DNA of 64,000 nt from Astragalus membranaceus (lineage: Eukaryota; Streptophyta; Magnoliopsida; Fabales; Fabaceae). Positions 45,660 through 60,600 of this stretch are shown here, one piece after another. Positions within the stretch are counted from its first letter, which is position 1; the number at the start of each line of letters is the position of its first letter. The translations under genes were made by a program, and so were the position numbers. Below the pieces are notes generated by a model. It had not been told where the DNA came from, did no database searches, and saw only the letters and a program-made list of their open reading frames with translations. The stretch lies in the NCBI GenBank assembly GCA_039519185.1, contig CM076848.1, positions 33,716,849-33,780,848 on the forward strand, read 5' to 3'.

Positions 45660-48052
45660 ATGGCACTCTCAGCAGCTTCCAGTGTTATTAATTGTTCAAA
45701 TTTTAACCCTTTACTTCCAACGCCATCTTTTCCATTCTGGAAAACACAAAAGGTGAAGATGGGTCCTTTGACTGTATCTCCCATGGGTTTTGGAACATGG
45801 GCATGGGGAAATCAGCTTCTTTGGAGTTACGACGAATCCATGGATGATGAGCTTCAACAAATCTTCAACATGGCTGTCGACAATGGTATCAATCTCTTCG
45901 ACACTGCTGATTCTTATGGCACCGGAAGGTTAAATGGCCAGAGCGAGAAACTTCTGGGGAGGTTCGTTCGAGAATTTCAAGGTTCCTTTCTCACTTTAGT
46001 TACTCCTTTTTATAGTAAAAAAAATGGTGTGCAAAAAGTGATAAGTGATAACTCTTTTATTTCGAATTCACTTGGTCAGAGAAAAAGGGGAGACGACGTG
46101 ATATTGTAATTGCTACAAAGTTTGCTGCTTATCCATGGCGCCTTACACCAGGGCAGTTTGTCAATGCTTGCAGGTAATCTTTTTCTGCTTCTTATCCCAT
46201 AAGAAATATCTGCTTCATTTATTTCTTTGCCTATGACTTTGATGTTGAACTTTAATAAAATCAACTTTCAGGGCGTCACTAGATAGAATGCAGATTGAGC
46301 AAATTGGGATAGGACAACTACATTGGTCAACTGCAAATTATGCTCCTTTCCAGGAATCAGCTCTTTGGGATGGTTTAGTGGCAATGTATGACAAGGTTAC
46401 TATAATTTATGTTCAATACTAGGATTATTTAGTATGTATGTACATAAGACCTTAGGTGATTCAAATTTGAAAAGGTTACTATAATTCATGTATGACAGGA
46501 ATTAGCTCTTTGGGATGGTATTTTTGCAATTTGTGTGCTCATATTTGTATTGCCTTTTAGGGTTTAGTTCAAGCTGTTGGAGTAAGTAATTACGGACCAA
46601 AACAGCTTCTGAAGATACATGATTACCTGAAAGACCGTGGAGTCCCCTTATGCTCAGCCCAGGTATAAAAGGTTATGCAGAATTCTGAGAAAATGAACTT
46701 ATATTAGAGCTAGCAATTATAATATAGTGGCATGCCTCACTGAGTTTCTAAATGAGATATCAGTTAAATGAACATGAGTTGCCAGAATAACTCTCAAAGG
46801 AGTACTGAACTACTGATTCATTCACAACTATGCGACTAAGCAGTAATTGTCGTCCTCTGCCTGTCTTTCCTCGTTGATCTTCTTTATAATTTCACCATTT
46901 CAGGTGCAATTTTCTTTGCTAAGCATGGGGAAAGATCAACTAGAGATCAAGAGCATATGTGATTCTCTTGGTATTCGCATGATTGCTTATAGTCCTCTAG
47001 GACTTGGAATGCTTACTGGGAAATATTCACCATCTCAAGTCCCTACTGGGCCAAGGTGTGTTGACATTAAAGCAAATATTTTAGAACATTATTTAGTGAT
47101 TAACTTTATAGCCCAATGCATTATTAATTTTTTTTGTTGTACCTTTGTTTTTAATTGCAAATTCACAGGGCATTGCTATTTAAGCAAATACTTCCAGGAC
47201 TGGAGCCTTTACTAACTTCTCTGAGAGACATTGCAAATAAAAGGCGCAAAACCATGTCACAAGTAATTCTTTTTTGTGCTTGTTTATCGGTGTCTTTTGA
47301 CTATCAGCTATTTAGATTTAGATACTACAAAATACATTCACAGTCTGAAGGGATAATGTCTAGTAGTATATCTTGCATGACAGAACAACAAACTCCTGTT
47401 GTCCAAGGAAGCTTGTGTTGTGCATAGAAGATTATTCAATCAAATGATCATGTGATAGCATACTACATAATTGATATCTGAGAGCCACAAAGTAACTGAT
47501 ATATCTTATCCACATTAACATCAGAACTACGCTTAATTCATTATCAAGATCAACCACCAAAGAAGACAAACTTTTAATGTCACGTTCATGTTTTTAATGC
47601 CGTGGTCTACTTAACTTTCTTTTTAATAGGTTCTAAAGTTCCTTTTACAGAACCACCGACCAACTCACTTAATTGTCCTTGTCCTAGGCGTGTGACAAAT
47701 GATATAATTGACCACTTACACCAACCTTTACCGAGCAATTAAGTTCATCTTCTAATCCATTACTTTATCATGACAGGTTGCAATAAATTGGTGCATATGC
47801 AAAGGTACGGTGCCAATTCCTGGGGTCAAGTCAATAACACAAGCAGAGGAAAATCTGGGTGCTCTGGGTTGGCGCCTCTCCTCGGACGAGCTGCTTCTGT
47901 TGGAGGATGCAGCACAAGAATCACCTCGCAGGATGATCCAGAACATTTTCCAAACCAGGTATACATGTTATTCAGTTTCAAATATTGAAAGGTACATACA
48001 ACAATTTCGTAAATAGTAGTGTTTCACGCGACTTTTCTTTCGTATCAGATAA
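45660..48052 (+). CDS. Chloroplast-type aldo-keto reductase, At1g06690-like
   Basis: Eight predicted exons: 45660-45981, 46080-46173, 46272-46395, 46561-46662, 46904-47055, 47169-47262, 47777-47958, 48049-48052, giving 357 residues in frame. The N-terminal 30-odd residues (MALSAASSVINCSN...) look like a chloroplast transit peptide. The catalytic tetrad of the AKR family is visible: D81 and Y86 in FDTADSYGTG, K121 in IATKFAAYPW, H156 in GQLHWS. C-terminal cofactor-binding features include YSPLGLGMLTGKY and PIPGVKS. Such enzymes reduce carbonyls using NADPH; the Arabidopsis counterpart is chloroplast-located, with no firm substrate known. The last exon would carry only one base and the stop codon; without splicing there the protein would end about 20 residues later. 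Looks intact. Confidence 0.92.
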
Positions 48053-49398
48053 TATAGTGGCAACTGGCGAGGCCTCGGTGCAAAGTGCAGACTGAGAATA
48101 ACAAGGCGGGTTTTAGTTGACTTAAAGTCACGCAGTTTTTATCATCTCATATGGTGAAACTGAGCAGATAATTGAATCCTTTCACTTTTCTTCTTCTAGA
48201 AGAGATACGATAACAAACACTCTGTAAGCAATCGTCATTATTGAAGGATTGCATTTGCGTGCTTATTGCGAAGAGCTCTGTAAATTCGTCCCACATATAT
48301 AATCATATAGTCACCTTGTTACATTATTTTCCTATTCTTCCGATGGATTTATGTTATGTAATATGCGAATAATAATTTCTTAGGACATCACAACAATCAA
48401 ACAATTATTGGGGATGTTTGAGCTTGATTGCAAAATTGTGGTGGAAGTGAATAGTGTAGTATATAGTATATTTGAAACAAAGGGAATTTGGAACAATTAT
48501 CTCTCAATGTAGAAAGATCCTTTTTTTAGCAACCTGACGAACAAATGTGTTACTTGTACGTAAGTAAAAGTGACAAGCTTTACCTATTTCTCATTCTTTT
48601 ATTACTGGTTTAATTTAAAAGGAAATGCATAAGTTTCTTTCATGAAAAAAATGCATCGAGTTTCCTTTTAGTTAAAAAAAAGTTAAAATTCAATTTTTTT
48701 ATAAACTCCGTGAATTAAAAGACAATCACTCACTACTAGGCCTAAACAATCACATGTGGCATGGGCACAACCAGAAGTAATTTCCTTAATAATACAAGGA
48801 TTCCCATTGGGAAGGGCATCGGAAACAAGGTAGACTCGTAATCCTTCCCATGTCCCCAGTTGACCACTTTATCTGCCTAAAAATTGGCATCTCTAAACAC
48901 TTGATAAACCGAGCAATCCCAATCCCAATCCCTTCTTTGAATTCTAAGCAATTCAAACATCAAAATATTCCTGAACATTTTTATTCGTAAATTTTTACAA
49001 AATATTCTATGAAGTCTGACAGCAACGTTCTCATAGGCAGAAAACTATAGGAACGCCAGCTTAAACAAACTTGTAACAAGAAATTCTTCAAAATTATAAT
49101 CATCCAACTTTGTCTTTTGAGCTTTTAAATCATAAAAAGGATTCAGGCATCCGAAAATAGGGTGAGGGAAAAAATAACAAACATTATTATCAAAAGCAAC
49201 AAAATTATGTTTAAAACTGTAGCATAATTGTCATAAAGACGTCTCAAACTGAAATGAAAACAAAAGCATAGAGAATAACTGCCAGTTCAATTTCCAACAG
49301 ACATCCTACAATACTAAGCAGCTAATTATGTCATCAGGATCTGAAGGCAATCTAGCAACCCATGACAACACAAAGTTCCTTGCTACAATCAGAACAGC
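48053..49398. other. Intergenic region between convergent genes
   Basis: 3' flanks of the aldo-keto reductase (plus) and ubiquitin-RPL40 (minus) genes. No further gene recognised. Confidence 0.5.
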
Positions 49399-50953
<1,555 letters not shown>

Positions 50954-50996
50954 CTTTGCCCACCGGAATTTCTCTTCTTTTTTCCTCAATCTGCTG

Positions 50997-51064
50997 TTAG
51001 GGTTTCTGCCGTCTTTCTCTTGTTTTGTATTTATATTTCGTAAATATACTGTGAGTTAGGGTTT
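50997..51064 (-). promoter_or_regulatory. Two telo-boxes in the ubiquitin-RPL40 promoter
   Basis: AAACCCTAA on the minus strand at 50997-51005 and 51056-51064, 44 and 103 bp upstream of the ATG. Telo-boxes are typical of plant ribosomal-protein and translation-machinery promoters. Only about 220 bp of native promoter remain before the Helitron end. Confidence 0.75.
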
Positions 51065-51201
51065 TTGGGATAGTGTGTTTGGCAACGCGGGTTATCTTAC
51101 TCCTGTTGTTGTTTGCCACCTGTCAAGTATCCCCAACATTATTTTTATACATTTTATTTTCATTATTATTAACCAGTAACATACCCGTGCATCCGCACGG
51201 G

Positions 51202-52442
51202 TTGATCGCGTTACGTGGTATAGTTTTGAATTAGATTGATTTCTCGAATCTTAATGTAAATGGAAGATATCTTTCTAAGAGATCGATAGACGAACTTAAA
51301 ATAAGAATATGGTGACGGTGGGATAGATTAGAAGTTCAGATCTTAAATGGGGTATTCTCATTATATTATTTGGTTTCCTCGTAGAATCAAAAATCAAATA
51401 TTTTAAGGTAAATGAATTGTGAATACAATATCAGATTATTTAAAGAAGTTAGTCCATGGGTGTAAACAGCCTGAAATTGTTGTTGCTTAGACTTGAAATA
51501 CATAAATAGGTTCTTCAAAATTAGAAGTTAGTCCTGATCTGTTTCCTCAGATGTTTTTCCAATTCAGATCTCGTTGGAAATTTAAATATATAAACAGCCT
51601 GATTTTTTTGTGTTAGCAGTAGTTACATAAGTCTATATAGTAATATGTAAAAGTAGTTAATGCTCAAATATATTCATTACACATAGAAGCATAGGAAAAC
51701 CATCAGATCTGATCCTATTGCTAAGTTAAAACTAGATAGTATGGGAAGGTCCAAAAAGTGAGTAGCCTTAGAAGCAGATTTGATCCTATCAGATCAGAAA
51801 CGAAAGGATCACCCATGGAGGATAATTGAAACCAAAAGGATTACCGTTTTCTCACCTTTTCAAAACAATGCACAGAATTTCTAATTTTGCTATTGCTAAA
51901 TTTAAAATCAGATATTACACCTTTATGGGAAGGTCCAAAATATTATATAAGTGAGATAGTATGTTTCCATCAACCTGTTTACAGCAAAAAATGTGTTTCC
52001 ATCAACTTGTTTACAGGAAAATTAGATATACAGCAAAATATGTTAGATGAAATTTTCTGAAATCCCCAAAGAGTGATGGCCAATTAGGTTCCAGAACTGC
52101 ACATTTGAATAAATATTGGTTAATTAGCGATTAAATTCAAAATGTCACATTGACTTGTAATATAGAGTTTGGTACTAAAAAGTGTACCACATAAAAAGAA
52201 GACATCCGAAAATAGAGGTTAGGTGAATTGAATGCTTCAATGACACCTTAGCATTTGGTTTAATCATGCAATAGAAATAGATACTAATTGAATGCTTCAT
52301 ATTCTGCATTTAAGATGAAGATAACATACTGGGGGAACCTATGGAATTGATTTCTAAGACCATTTGAAAGAAATGTTGAGTATGACAGAATTAGGTGGAG
52401 AAAAATAACATCTAATTAGGAGGAAAGAGTAAGTAGTAGGAC
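51202..52442. other. Helitron 3' region, non-coding
   Basis: A/T-rich sequence between the RepHel stop codon and the Helitron 3' hairpin. Nothing else recognised. Confidence 0.5.
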
Positions 52443-55400
52443 TTACATATTGTTATAAGTTTTGGAAAACTTCTTTGAAGACAACATTGGTAGTTGTTTT
52501 TCCTTGTCATGAATTAAAATCTTCAAACCTTTTCTGCTTTTGACCCTAGATATAGCCACATACAATTGCCCATGGCTAAAGACATCTCTTGGCAAATACA
52601 ATCCAACTGACTCTAATGATGCTATTATAGGAAATTGCCTCCTAATAAGCTTAAATGGCCATGGAGATTGAGAAGGTGACATGGTCATTCTAGGAATGAA
52701 AATAATGTTTCCAATATTCTTTCCTGAAATAATTTTTGCTTCAATGACATGTTTTCCAAGCTTTGTGACAATTAATCTTGTACCGTTACACAAACCCTTT
52801 GCTTGGTCAATGTTTCTAAGTAACATGATCGGACATCCAACTTTTAGTTTAATTCTATGGTTTGGCAGACCGGATGTTCTAAGTGTGTTCAAAAACTCAG
52901 GAGTTAGTACATCAAAAGCATCTGAGTGACATGCTTCATTCTTGTCAATTGAATCTGAACTAAGGTACTCCTTTTCATCACCTAGTAATGTAAAAATATT
53001 TAAATCAAAGATGTGCCAAATAACACAGGCAAATTATAAAAGTAGTAGGAAAACGAACCTGGAATAAGTTGAAGAACATGGTCATTTATCTGATCGACAG
53101 TTTCAATTGTTGAAGCCAATATAGCCCTATTTTTCAAGAAATCTTGATTTTGAAAATGAGACAGAATATCAGGGTATATACTCTTGACAATTGCATCAAT
53201 TGGATCGTCAAAGTTTGTGATTAGAAGATCAGTTGGTATCTCGATCTCTGCAAAGCCATCATTTGGAAGATTGATCTTCCCATCCCCAACATCTAAAATC
53301 CATTTGGAAAAATCCCTCAATTCAGCATCATCTATAGAGTTGAGACCACTCCGCAGTCGCATGTTTTTGGTTAGATTTAACACTTGACAATGATCCCATA
53401 TATATGATGCATTTATTGATGCATGCACAATGTCAGAGCGACTCCCCCCTGGAATTACAGGTAAGATCTGACGAAAGTCACCCCCTAAAATTAGAATTTT
53501 ACCTCCAAAGATTTTCTCCTCATTAGTTGTAGATCCTACAATATCCCTTAATGTTCTATCTAATGCTTCAAAACAGAACTTATGTGACATTGGAGCCTCA
53601 TCCCATATTATCAACTTGGCGGCCTTCAACAATTCAGCATGTTCACTACCTTGAGCAATGTTGCATGTTGAATTGTCTAATGTGGGAACTGGGATCTTAA
53701 ACTTTGAATGTGCTGTTTTCCCACCTGGCAACAATAGAGCAGCAATGCCGCTGGATGCAACATTTAAGACTATATGACCTTCTGAACGTAAGGCAGTAGA
53801 AAAAGTAGTCCACATGAAAGTTTTGCCAGCTCCACCAAACCCATTTAGGAAAAAGACTCCACCCTTATCTTTTCTAACAGCTTTCATTATGGTTTCAAAA
53901 ATGCTTCTTTGCTCATCTGGATAAGAACTTCTAAAGTTAAACATATATACTAAAAGATGATATGAAATATAGAATTGAAATAGAATAATTGATTACAGTG
54001 TCAAAAACGTGGGGCTAATTGAATAATTGAACATATATACTAAAAGTTAGAATAATTGAAATAGAGAATTAAAATATAATAATTGAATACATAATAGAAT
54101 AATTGAAATATAGAATTAAAAGTTAAACATATATACTAAAAGATGATACTAAAACTTAAGCATATAAAGTAAAAGATGTTATGAAATGGAATAATCGATT
54201 TCAGTGTAAAAAACGGATGAACATGTCATTCATTTATGAGAAATGTGAAAACAAAAGATAAAAACTTAATACCTGTTAGAGATGAGAATAGCTGGTTAAA
54301 TTTCTGTCTTAATTGTTGGACATCAAAATCAAGTTCTTCATGGATTAGCCTATTACCCAACCGTGGATAGTTGTATCCATTTGGAAATGGCATGGAACTA
54401 AAATCTGTCAAGATTTTTCTATTTCCTTGCAAAAGTTTTTCTATCTCAATTAGTGTTAAATTTTTGAGCTCTTCCTCAGTCAACTGCAGTGCTATAGAAA
54501 CCAAAACAAATAAAATTAGAAATGTTGAAAGTTTTATATTTGATTAAAAAATTAAAATGAAAGGAAGAAGAATTGTTACCTTTGTTGCGGAGGAACTTCC
54601 TTTTTTCATATAATATTCCATCTGAAAGAATTGTCCATGTTTGATTCCACACATGCTCTGGTCTATTTATACTATTTGATAATAGCATTACAACAAACAA
54701 TTTTCTCAAGAAATAGCCAGTACCCCAGTGACTTGCTTCCTTAATTGCACTAACAAACTCATCGTCATCCTCAAGTAAACCTAGAGCGAAACATGCTGCC
54801 CTATAGGTCTCATGTACATCAACACCAACCTTTCTTATATCTTTGAAACTCAATGGTCCTTTTGAGTAATTCAACAACATTCTCAGATAATATAGTTCAC
54901 CTGTGCTTGGTGGAACCCAAATGAGGCGTCCAACAGTATACCCTTTTTTCCTAGGTTACCACAACCTCTTGCTTTTGACATAGACAAATTTGGAGACAAA
55001 CTGTAAATAAGTTAAATTTCTAGCTTCAGGGTACATTTTATTTGCTTCAAACCAAGCTGTAAACATAGATTCAGTGACACTTGGTTTTCCAACCACCTTG
55101 TTAATGTCATCATAGTCATTGTAAAGAAGACTATGTTCCCCAGGTAAGTGAAAGAACAATCTCTCAACAGCAGGCTTTCTGGCATGGATCGAGAATGACA
55201 ATATCCTCCAACACGCCTCACTTGGAGAAATATATCTACAATCAAGGTATTGCTTGATCTCATCTAGAATTGGTGTCTGATTTGATGTTTCAGGCTGTGA
55301 TGACACAATAGCAGCAGTAATCCGGTCGTAACCCTTATTGATATACTTAAATAAGTATTTGATAGAAGCTCCTTGGTTACACCATTCCATGTTGATATGA

Positions 55401-58212
55401 GCTTGATACTTTAATAGTAAGAATGGATTGTAAGGCACAATATGTCTATTGTCAAAAGTAAAATTATTCTTCTCAATTGTGCGTCCATTGTTTCTTCTTC
55501 TGTAGATTGGAAACCCATCCTTATCAACAACTGTTTCATCTTCAAAAGGCTTCGGAAAAAATTTGGTGCATTTATTATTTTTAGTGCAAGTAGAGGAAGG
55601 ATTAGATGAACCACATGGTCCATGCACCATATGTGTTTTGACTAAGTTGTGCAAATCAAATTGGTTAGTCTCATCTGGAATTTCCGCTGAAATGATGTTG
55701 TTAATATCTTCAGTAGTAGGATACTTGCTTGTAGGATGCAAAAATATGATTATGTGAGCATGTGGTAATCCTCTTTTCTGAAATTCTATGGTATACATAT
55801 CTGCATTTGGAAAAATAAAAATATAAATAAGTTGTCAAAATAAAGGAAGATAAAAAGGAAGCAGATTAGGATGGAGCTTACATGCAAGTACTCTACCAAA
55901 AACATGTTTCTTTGTCAAATCATGTATAATCTCTTCCAGTTTTATTTTGAAAACTCTGGCTACAATATCTGGGCGATCATTTGCAGTTAGATTCATTGGT
56001 CGGAGCAACCTTTGAATCTCGGCCCACTTAGAATTGCAAGTGAAAGTGATAAATAAGTCGGGAAATCCAACATGACCACAGATTGCCATTCCATCAAAAT
56101 ATAATTGATCCATGTACCTTTTACTTCCAACAAAGGAAGATGGCAAAACTATTCTTTTTCCTGTGCTTGATCCTTGAATTTCATCACGGGAGTCAAATTG
56201 TGTCAAATTGCTATATTTATCGACTCTCAAAGTTGACTGATTTTTCCTAATAAAGTCTAATCTATCTGATTCCATCATGCTGTAACCGTCCACCAAAAAC
56301 TGTTGGAATAATCGTCTGGATCTCAAAAGAGTTTGAGCTTCATTGTTTCTGGGTTGAATACGAAAAGTCAGCCACTCTCGTATTGTAAGACGATATCTCT
56401 TACTCTTTTTCTGGGGACCCATGTCTCTATGAAGCACATCTTTCCTATAACCATCCTCACCAAATGGGAAAAGTAGGGGATATTGGTAACCTAGGTAGCT
56501 GGTATGTAGCTCATTAATTCTTTTCAAATTCCCACTACGATACTCCATAATGATGTCTCTTGGTGTAGCAGTGTCAACATCTCCAACTATAAGAGCAGCA
56601 ACTTCAGAAACAGATGGTTGATTGTAAATTCTTCCATCTGTTGCTCTTTCTGATATAAGTTTTAATTTCATGTTTGGTACATTCATCCCTTGCAACCTGT
56701 CCCTTTCCATCCTAAATGACTTTGCATGAGTATTGTGTTCATCTAGCATTTCTTTCAAGTTGAGCACAATCTGTCTATCAATTTTATTATTTTTCCTATC
56801 GTAAAGTAAGACATTTGTAAGGAAGTTGGAGTTTAAGACTAATTTGAATGCATTGAATAGGAAATTGTAAAGTAATGCAGATATTTACCCGAGGCTTGCA
56901 ATTCTATGTTGGACCTCATTTTCTGAATCATAAATATATAGTTGTGCAAACTTTGGTATATCTCCAGGTTTAGGTAAAAGGCTGCCAATGCGGTGACACA
57001 TTTGTCCTTGAATTCTCAATGTAGGTTGACCCCTTCCATTATTGAAAGTTCTATCTAGTTTAGCTCCTGGAGATGTGAATGCAAACATCATATTATAAAC
57101 ACGAACATGCTCTTGATAGTTTTTGCTATCACTTGAGTCGTTGTCGAAGAGAAGATGGCGAAGATATTCTGGTGGCATCTTCAGTAGAGGTAATTGAATC
57201 TTTCCTCTACTACAACACAATGAAAAATTAGGATTGGCAGCATGCCTGTACTTTTCAATACGCTCTTGGTACCACATTTTCGCTTCACACCATTGACACT
57301 CAAAAAGTGGGTCGCCAATGTCATAGTAATCTGTGCACATCAGTGTTTTGAAATGTAAAATGTAGATATAAAATTCTAGTAAATTGAAAATTGAAAATGC
57401 TAATGTAAGGAAATCATGTATCTTAAGTAGGTGTACCTATATTCAAATTGGTTGTTTGTGGTGCTACATAGTTCCCTCCAAAAAAGTCACCCTCATCAGT
57501 AAGTGTAGACTGGATGTCATCTCCTGTTTGATTAAAGTTGGAAAGAAATATGAATGGTTTGGCAGGATATATAAACTATTATGACTAAATGATTAAATTT
57601 AAAAGTAACTCAATTACTTTGAAAATCACCTTCATCACTTGTTGAATCATCCATCTGCCAATCTGTAGATGTCAGTGGGAATACTGGCGGTGGCATTGTT
57701 GAAGATGATGCACCTTGTGATTGAAAGGGTATATTTGAATTTACATATCCAAATCTATTCATGAGATTGATTCCTACATTGGCAATGTCAACAGCTTTTC
57801 TCTTCTTATGTGATCCAATGCTATTGGAAATAGGCTGAAAAGATAGATTTGAACTCAAAGAATTTGTTGAATTAGTGAATCCACTACCCTGGTTCCTTTG
57901 ATTGAGAGTTGTACTTGTAATGTTAGACAGTGGAGTTCTGACAGTTGAAGATGTGGCTGGGGTCTCATCTGGTCTACAATTTAAAGTGCAGAAATTTCCT
58001 CTTCTGGTATTCGATACCTGATTACCATGGATAGCTACATTGGAAATAAGAGGTGTGAGGTTGGACATAGGTGTTGTTTGTGACAAATTTGTTTGTGCCA
58101 TTAAATTCTGAGGTGGGGTTCTTCTATAACTGAATCTGCTCTTTCCCTGTAAAACCATCTTCCTTTTATTTCTTGCAATTGATGCTGCATACTTTTCTTT
58201 GTTTGGTTCCAT
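52443..58212 (-). pseudogene. Helitron Rep-helicase (RepHel), near-intact but inactivated
   Basis: Predicted exons (minus): 58212-57618, 57523-57437, 57330-56889, 56795-55882, 55800-54580, 54491-54273, 53949-53059, 52981-52443. All phases agree, 1636 codons in total. The N-terminal exon is Ser/Asn/Thr-rich with KRK motifs. The Helitron_like_N and Rep region follows, with the HUH motif in RGLPHAHIIIFL and the two-tyrosine motif YLFKY in exon 5. Then comes the Pif1-type helicase, with Walker A GFGGAGKT and Walker B IIWDEAP. Two lesions: an in-frame TAA at 54958-54956 (after KSKRLW), and loss of helicase motif V, where FPI is followed directly by IASLESVGLYLP without the usual TINKSQGQ. Motif VI (LYVAISRVKS) is present. 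Exon borders are predicted. Confidence 0.9.
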
Positions 58213-59277
58213 ATTGATACCTGAAACAAATTATAAGAATTGTAGAAGTTGTTTTACACTATAAAATCTGATAGCAGTAGTCTGAAGGTGCTATAGGTAG
58301 TTGAATGTCATAAGGTATGTAAAAAACAATAAGGACAAACATAAAGAAGTAGTAGTATTGCTTCCCTTTAATCAAACAGGAGTAGATTTCAAACAGGAGT
58401 TGAAACAAAATAATAAGGACAAAATAACATAAAGAAGTAGTAGTATTGCTTCCCTTTAATTGAAACAGGAGTTGATAATTTAGTAGTATTGCAGATGAGA
58501 AAGAGTAGTATATATTTTGAAAATCATTTAGCTTCCACCATGAATGGTAGATTTCTCACGAAGGAAACTGATTTTCAGTAATATTACCTTGCTTCCCTTT
58601 TGTTGCTTCAAGATGTAGAAGTTTGATGATTATTTGGTTCTCATTAATAAAGGCGAAACTGGAACTTAAGAGTGGAATGCTTCATATTTGTTTTTTGGGA
58701 ATATATTGGTGATAATTTGATAATACAGCAACTGTGAAGAAATTAGGTTACAGGGTAAGGAGTAAGGTAGATGCTGTGTCAGCTAAATTTGTGGCTCCAA
58801 TATCTAAATAGGTTGATCAAAAATAAAATATATAAAAGTAGGTTGGTCACTGACAGGATAAAACATGATGACCATGGGGTATTGTTAAGTTGATAAAGCT
58901 GAAGAAGTAGTATTCCATTTAATTTTATATGTGTACAGTGTTTAAGGCATGACATATTATCTGCTATTTTTGCAAGATAATGATCGACTCTCTCTTAGCA
59001 AATCTTGAAAGGAGTGTAACTTGATAGCTATATATGCAACGTAATGCGACTTTGGTTCCCTTAGTTAGTTTAGTTATTAAGTTTAGTTATAAGCTATTTA
59101 TCAGTTATTATTATTGGCAAGTAATGCTACTAAATGTATATGTAAATCTATATATGCTTGGGCTACCCTACAATAGAAATTGGCCACTTTATTAGTATTA
59201 AATTCGTTAGTTTTGTAATGCCTTATATTAATTTTTCCCAGCAATTGAAGTTCTCTTATTTAAAATAGTCTTCCTAA
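58213..59277. other. Helitron interior between RepHel and the nested Helitron
   Basis: Probable 5' leader and promoter of the RepHel gene (minus strand). A short direct repeat including AAAGAAGTAGTAGTATTGCT occurs twice (about 58343 and 58431). No ORF of note. Confidence 0.45.
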
Positions 59278-59810
59278 TCTATATATATATGTAAAGGAGA
59301 CCCCAATGGAGCCTCCACATTGCTTCTCACAATTTTTATTTATATTAATATATATTTATAATTTAAATAGGTGACTTTAATTTTAGCTTTTAATTAGATA
59401 TAGTGAAAACACATAATTACACACTATAACTTATTGAATGATGATTTAGTGGAATATTATTCTTGGATGGAAGCTCACAATACTTCTCATTATTTCTAAT
59501 TGTGTTAATATTTATTAATAATTTATATATGTATTTTTTAAATATATATTAATAATGGAAACTATGATGGAGTATAATTACAAAAATTGATGTATATAAG
59601 TTGAAATCAAACTTTATTGAAATCTTAAAGTTTAAGTTCGAACATATATTTTTTAAATTTAGTTATTAAAAAATTAACCTAAAATAACTTAAATTGTATA
59701 TATAGATTATTTCTTATATAATTAGGTCATAAAACACAAAAAATAATCTGTATATATTTATTAAAATTTATAAGTTGAAAGGAAAGTTTATTATAATTAT
59801 ACTATTTAAC

Positions 59811-59866
<56 letters not shown>

Positions 59867-59972
59867 TATATATAATTTTTAAATTTAGTTATTATAATCC
59901 CATCAAAACAAATTAGTTATTGTGAAAGAACCCTAAAAAAATCAATGCTTTTGGCATTCACGGTAACCCAAA

Positions 59973-60062
<90 letters not shown>

Positions 60063-60600
60063 CAATGACCTTATGAGCATTGATAATAAAACAGTTTTAT
60101 AATTTATTTGGTCATTTTCTTTACAAGGTTATGGCCATGAAATGAATAGTCACCTAACCAAAAAAAATTCCTCCCATCCTATGTATTATTAATTTTTTTA
60201 TTTGATATAATTTATCTTTAATTCATACAACCATTATAGAATTCAGACACTAAATAACCACACCATCTATCTATATATCTATATATAAAGGAAACTCCAA
60301 AGGAAGCTCCACAATTTATCTCAAGATTTTTATATATTAAAATATGTATATATAATTTAGACATAAAGAAGATTTTAATTTTAATGAAAACAATCAATTG
60401 CTAACTATTCAACTTCCATCTATTATTAATTAATTTTTCATTTTTGTGTCAATACACTAATAACTATTAGACTATTAATTTATTATTCTGATTTTATTAA
60501 AATACTTTTTTTGTGTAATTTAAGACCACAAAATTCTACAAATTTATCTATATATATGTGTAAAGGAAACTCCATGGAGCCCCCACAATGATTCTCATGA
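59278..60600 (+). repeat. Three Helitron-like 5' end copies in tandem
   Basis: The 5' terminal segment TCTATATAT...GTAAAGGA(G/A)AC(C/T)CC, followed by a (C/T)CCACA-containing stretch, occurs at 59278, again at about 60266-60278 and again at 60547, each followed by related A/T-rich sequence. The inner copies look like older 5' ends, so transposition could begin at any of three positions. Confidence 0.7.
59813..60058. repeat. (TA)n microsatellites
   Basis: Two TA-dinucleotide tracts, about 59813-59875 and 59971-60057, inside the nested Helitron. The second is nearly pure over more than 80 bp. Confidence 0.9.
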
